Shown: positions 63,821-64,000 of the stretch, piece by piece
How the letters are laid out: each line of letters begins with the position of its first letter
Position numbering within the stretch: the stretch's first letter is position 1
NCBI RefSeq assembly: GCF_013283875.1
Contig: NZ_CP054139.1
Location: 5,704,001 to 5,768,000, forward strand
Direction: 5' to 3'
Length of the DNA: 64,000 nucleotides
DNA from: Mucilaginibacter mali
GTDB lineage: Bacteria > Bacteroidota > Bacteroidia > Sphingobacteriales > Sphingobacteriaceae
The notes under the pieces: generated by a model
What the model was told of the DNA's origin: nothing
The model's database searches: none
The model's input: only the letters and a program-made list of their open reading frames with translations
Made by a program: the position numbers and the translations under genes

Positions 63821-64000
63821 TCAGATCAGTAGTTTAAGCCGTTTTCTCGTTTTAATTAGACTGTGGTAATGCGCATTTTGTTGCAAAGCTAATGGATAAA
63901 AATTTGCATAGCGGCGTTCAAGTTGCTTTTACGATAAATCCGTACCCGAAGTTGCTTTGCCGATCACGTAAAAGGTTATATTTAAATTAGTTTGAAAAAA

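Overview
The window looks like chromosome of a Bacteroidota bacterium of the family Sphingobacteriaceae, most likely Mucilaginibacter or a close relative. This rests on the type of the complete 16S gene, the repeated TAnnTTTG (-7) and TTTG (-33) promoter elements, the lack of Shine-Dalgarno sequences before most genes, a SusC-type signature motif, and the mix of carbohydrate lyases, LytTR regulators and TPR/PAS histidine kinases. Genus is an inference; no database search was possible.

Layout. 1-7.6 kb: the 3' part of a coenzyme-B12-dependent ribonucleotide reductase, an SPW-repeat membrane protein, a secreted protein of unknown role, a TPR histidine kinase, an EamA exporter and a DUF4397 lipoprotein. 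7.9-11.7 kb: a soluble PAS histidine kinase followed by an overlapping LytS-type kinase / LytTR regulator pair. 11.8-19 kb: a small lipoprotein, a methyltransferase, a fused E1 alpha/beta 2-oxoacid dehydrogenase, a DUF4198 protein, rimM, tRNA-Val, a PL9-type pectate lyase and a membrane protein. 19.3-23.3 kb: one very large Pls/PosA-type single-module NRPS with a membrane-embedded C-terminal half. 23.4-31.5 kb: a membrane-tethered LuxR-type regulator, a DUF4199 protein, an ArsR/SRPBCC operon with a striking operator-promoter, a lipoprotein TPR kinase that converges on and overlaps a LytTR regulator, and an acyltransferase-like membrane protein. 31.6-36 kb: an M16 peptidase and an RsmF-like rRNA methyltransferase. 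36.1-42.2 kb: a complete rRNA operon (three tandem promoters, 16S, tRNA-Ile, tRNA-Ala, 23S, 5S, terminator). 42.5-53.9 kb: a 1960-residue alpha-2-macroglobulin-like protein with an internal SusC-type plug segment, a CapA-like lipoprotein, an NlpC/P60 hydrolase, a polytopic membrane protein and small proteins. 54-63.8 kb: a carbohydrate region with an orphan GH29 C-terminal domain, PL11, GH29, GH88, PL6 and an MFS transporter, interrupted by thiL.

How the parts fit. PL11, PL9, GH88 and GH29 together suggest breakdown of rhamnogalacturonan-rich pectin side regions, although no SusC/SusD transporter pair lies in the window. Three kinases and two LytTR regulators show that signalling is prominent here. 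Many intergenic regions carry long imperfect hairpins. One family has arms related to GTCATTGCGAG; another class has arms built from short reiterated words and recurs in nearly every spacer of the rRNA operon.

Most worth a second look: the A2M/SusC-plug hybrid, the free-standing GH29 C-terminal domain, the Pls-like synthetase with a near-leaderless TTG start, the twin palindromes flanking the ArsR operon's -7 box, three stacked terminator-like hairpins with no gene in front of them, and the quasi-repeat hairpins of the rRNA operon.
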